From Cyclobacteriaceae bacterium (GTDB taxonomy: Bacteria; Bacteroidota; Bacteroidia; Cytophagales; Cyclobacteriaceae), in the NCBI GenBank assembly GCA_029858965.1, contig JAOUDZ010000001.1:62001-126000 (forward strand): 64,000 nucleotides of DNA. The letters run 5' to 3'. The notes beneath the pieces are model-generated. The model was given only the letters and a program-made list of their open reading frames with translations, ran no database searches and was not told the DNA's origin. Shown piece by piece: positions 63,412 through 64,000 of this stretch; position 1 is the stretch's first letter; the number at the start of each line of letters is the position of its first letter. The position numbers were made by a program, and so were the translations under genes.

Positions 63412-63444
63412 TTTGAAAACGTGTTGCACTGACTACTTACTTTG
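63412..63444 (+). promoter_or_regulatory. Possible promoter of the Gfo/Idh/MocA gene
   Basis: TTTG at 63412-63415 and TTACTTTG (7 of 8 to TAnnTTTG) at 63437-63444 are separated by 21 bp, close to the Bacteroidota -33/-7 spacing, with ATG 63479 34 nt downstream. Confidence 0.35.
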
Positions 63445-63478
63445 TTCAACTTAAGGGAAAATTCTAATACCAACAAAA

Positions 63479-64000
63479 ATGAAGGATATATCAACTTCCA
63501 GGAGAGATTTTATCAAGCGCACCGCAGTTGCAGGCGCAGGACTATCCATACTCCCATCGGGCATTCTTTTTGCCAAAGACGCGCTGCCCCATGTAAGACT
63601 AGGATTTATTGGTGTAGGCTTGCGTGGTCAAAACCACCTTGATCTTGCATTGCGAAGGGATGATGTTGAGGTTGTAGCCATCTGCGATGTACAACAGCGC
63701 ATGATTGACAGCAGCAAAGAACTCATCAAAAAATCAGGAAAACCTATGCCGCAGGTAATTTTCGAAGGTCCCCAGGGATATAAAAAACTCCTGGAAAACA
63801 AGAATATTGACGCGGTTATCATAGCAACCCCATGGGAGTGGCATACGGTGATGTGCATGGATGCCATGAACGCAAAAAAATATGTAGGCTGTGAAGTGAT
63901 CACCGGGATGACAATCGATGAATGCTGGCAGCTTGTCCATACGTCTGAACAGACGGGTATGCCGCTGATGATGCTGGAAAATGTTTGTTATCGGCGTGAT
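63479..64000 (+). CDS. Tat-exported Gfo/Idh/MocA-family protein (GH109-like), cut by window end
   Basis: The first 174 residues are visible. The twin-arginine signal reads STSRRDFIKRTAVAGAGLSIL. The NAD-binding Rossmann domain follows: LGFIGVGLRGQNHL (GxGxxG, about 41-54), VVAICDVQ, then DAVIIATPWEWH and KYVGCEVITGMT. The last visible residues, LENVCYRRD, resemble the conserved block of GH109 alpha-N-acetylgalactosaminidases, which use NAD in a redox-assisted hydrolysis. If confirmed it would cleave GalNAc-containing glycans outside the cytoplasm. The catalytic C-terminal half is not in the window. Confidence 0.8.
   Translation, partial: MKDISTSRRDFIKRTAVAGAGLSILPSGILFAKDALPHVRLGFIGVGLRGQNHLDLALRRDDVEVVAICDVQQRMIDSSKELIKKSGKPMPQVIFEGPQGYKKLLENKNIDAVIIATPWEWHTVMCMDAMNAKKYVGCEVITGMTIDECWQLVHTSEQTGMPLMMLENVCYRRD

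Noticed and set aside
1-64000. tRNA, rRNA, CRISPR array, insertion sequences, phage or defence genes
   Set aside because: None found: no cloverleaf-like sequence, no regular spacer-repeat array, no transposase, integrase or nuclease-defence motif among the accepted genes.

Overview
The window looks like chromosomal DNA of a Bacteroidota member, most likely a Cytophagales-type organism with moderate G+C. The signs are the type IX secretion pair porU/porV, the gliding lipoprotein gene gldH next to a Cys-rich RicT, several candidate -7 elements of the Bacteroidota form TAnnTTTG 16-65 nt before start codons, and signal peptides ending in AQ/SQ. Most genes are housekeeping. I see no rRNA, tRNA, CRISPR array, insertion sequence, phage gene or replication origin.

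Layout. 1-2184: end of a GH3/serine-hydrolase fusion gene, cut by the window edge. 2352-6122: small membrane protein, mutL and two tandem rhomboid proteases. 6155-8470: reverse-strand genes including rlmN. 8662-10825: a DUF1611 protein plus an enolase-superfamily epimerase, a pair that resembles the DgcN/DgcA D-glutamate route. 10911-14914: a MASE1 histidine kinase, a degenerate arginase-family protein and a lipoprotein. 14989-21843 (reverse): a decayed NRAMP transporter pseudogene, yicC, a giant TolB-propeller/outer-membrane-barrel protein and an FAD oxidoreductase. 22046-29303: MBL hydrolase, pssA, porU, porV and an M16-like protein lacking the zinc motif.

29304-37734 is more accessory: a ModE-like regulator with the modABC molybdate transporter, a GT39-type glycosyltransferase, a tiny 11-cysteine GDCCVxC protein, an alpha/alpha-toroid protein, an AraC regulator and a flavin monooxygenase. 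38136-45092: a PVC-type cytochrome/HEAT lipoprotein, a methyltransferase, and a reverse-strand cluster of a Tat-exported DsrE-like protein, a periplasmic DsrE protein and a TsdA-like dihaem cytochrome. That cluster is the best candidate for a poorly described functional system (extracytoplasmic sulfur handling).

45348-54263: purD-ricT-gldH operon, recQ with a clear terminator, a diverged and C-terminally shortened kpsF, manC and an M28 peptidase. 54526-61130: gcvP, a second MASE1 kinase, a double NTF2-like protein and sdaA. gcvP and sdaA place glycine and serine catabolism close together. 61162-64000: a small membrane protein, upp, an M42-like peptidase, and the start of a Tat-exported Gfo/Idh/MocA (GH109-like) protein that runs off the window.

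Functions are assigned from motifs and recalled family features only. No database search was possible.
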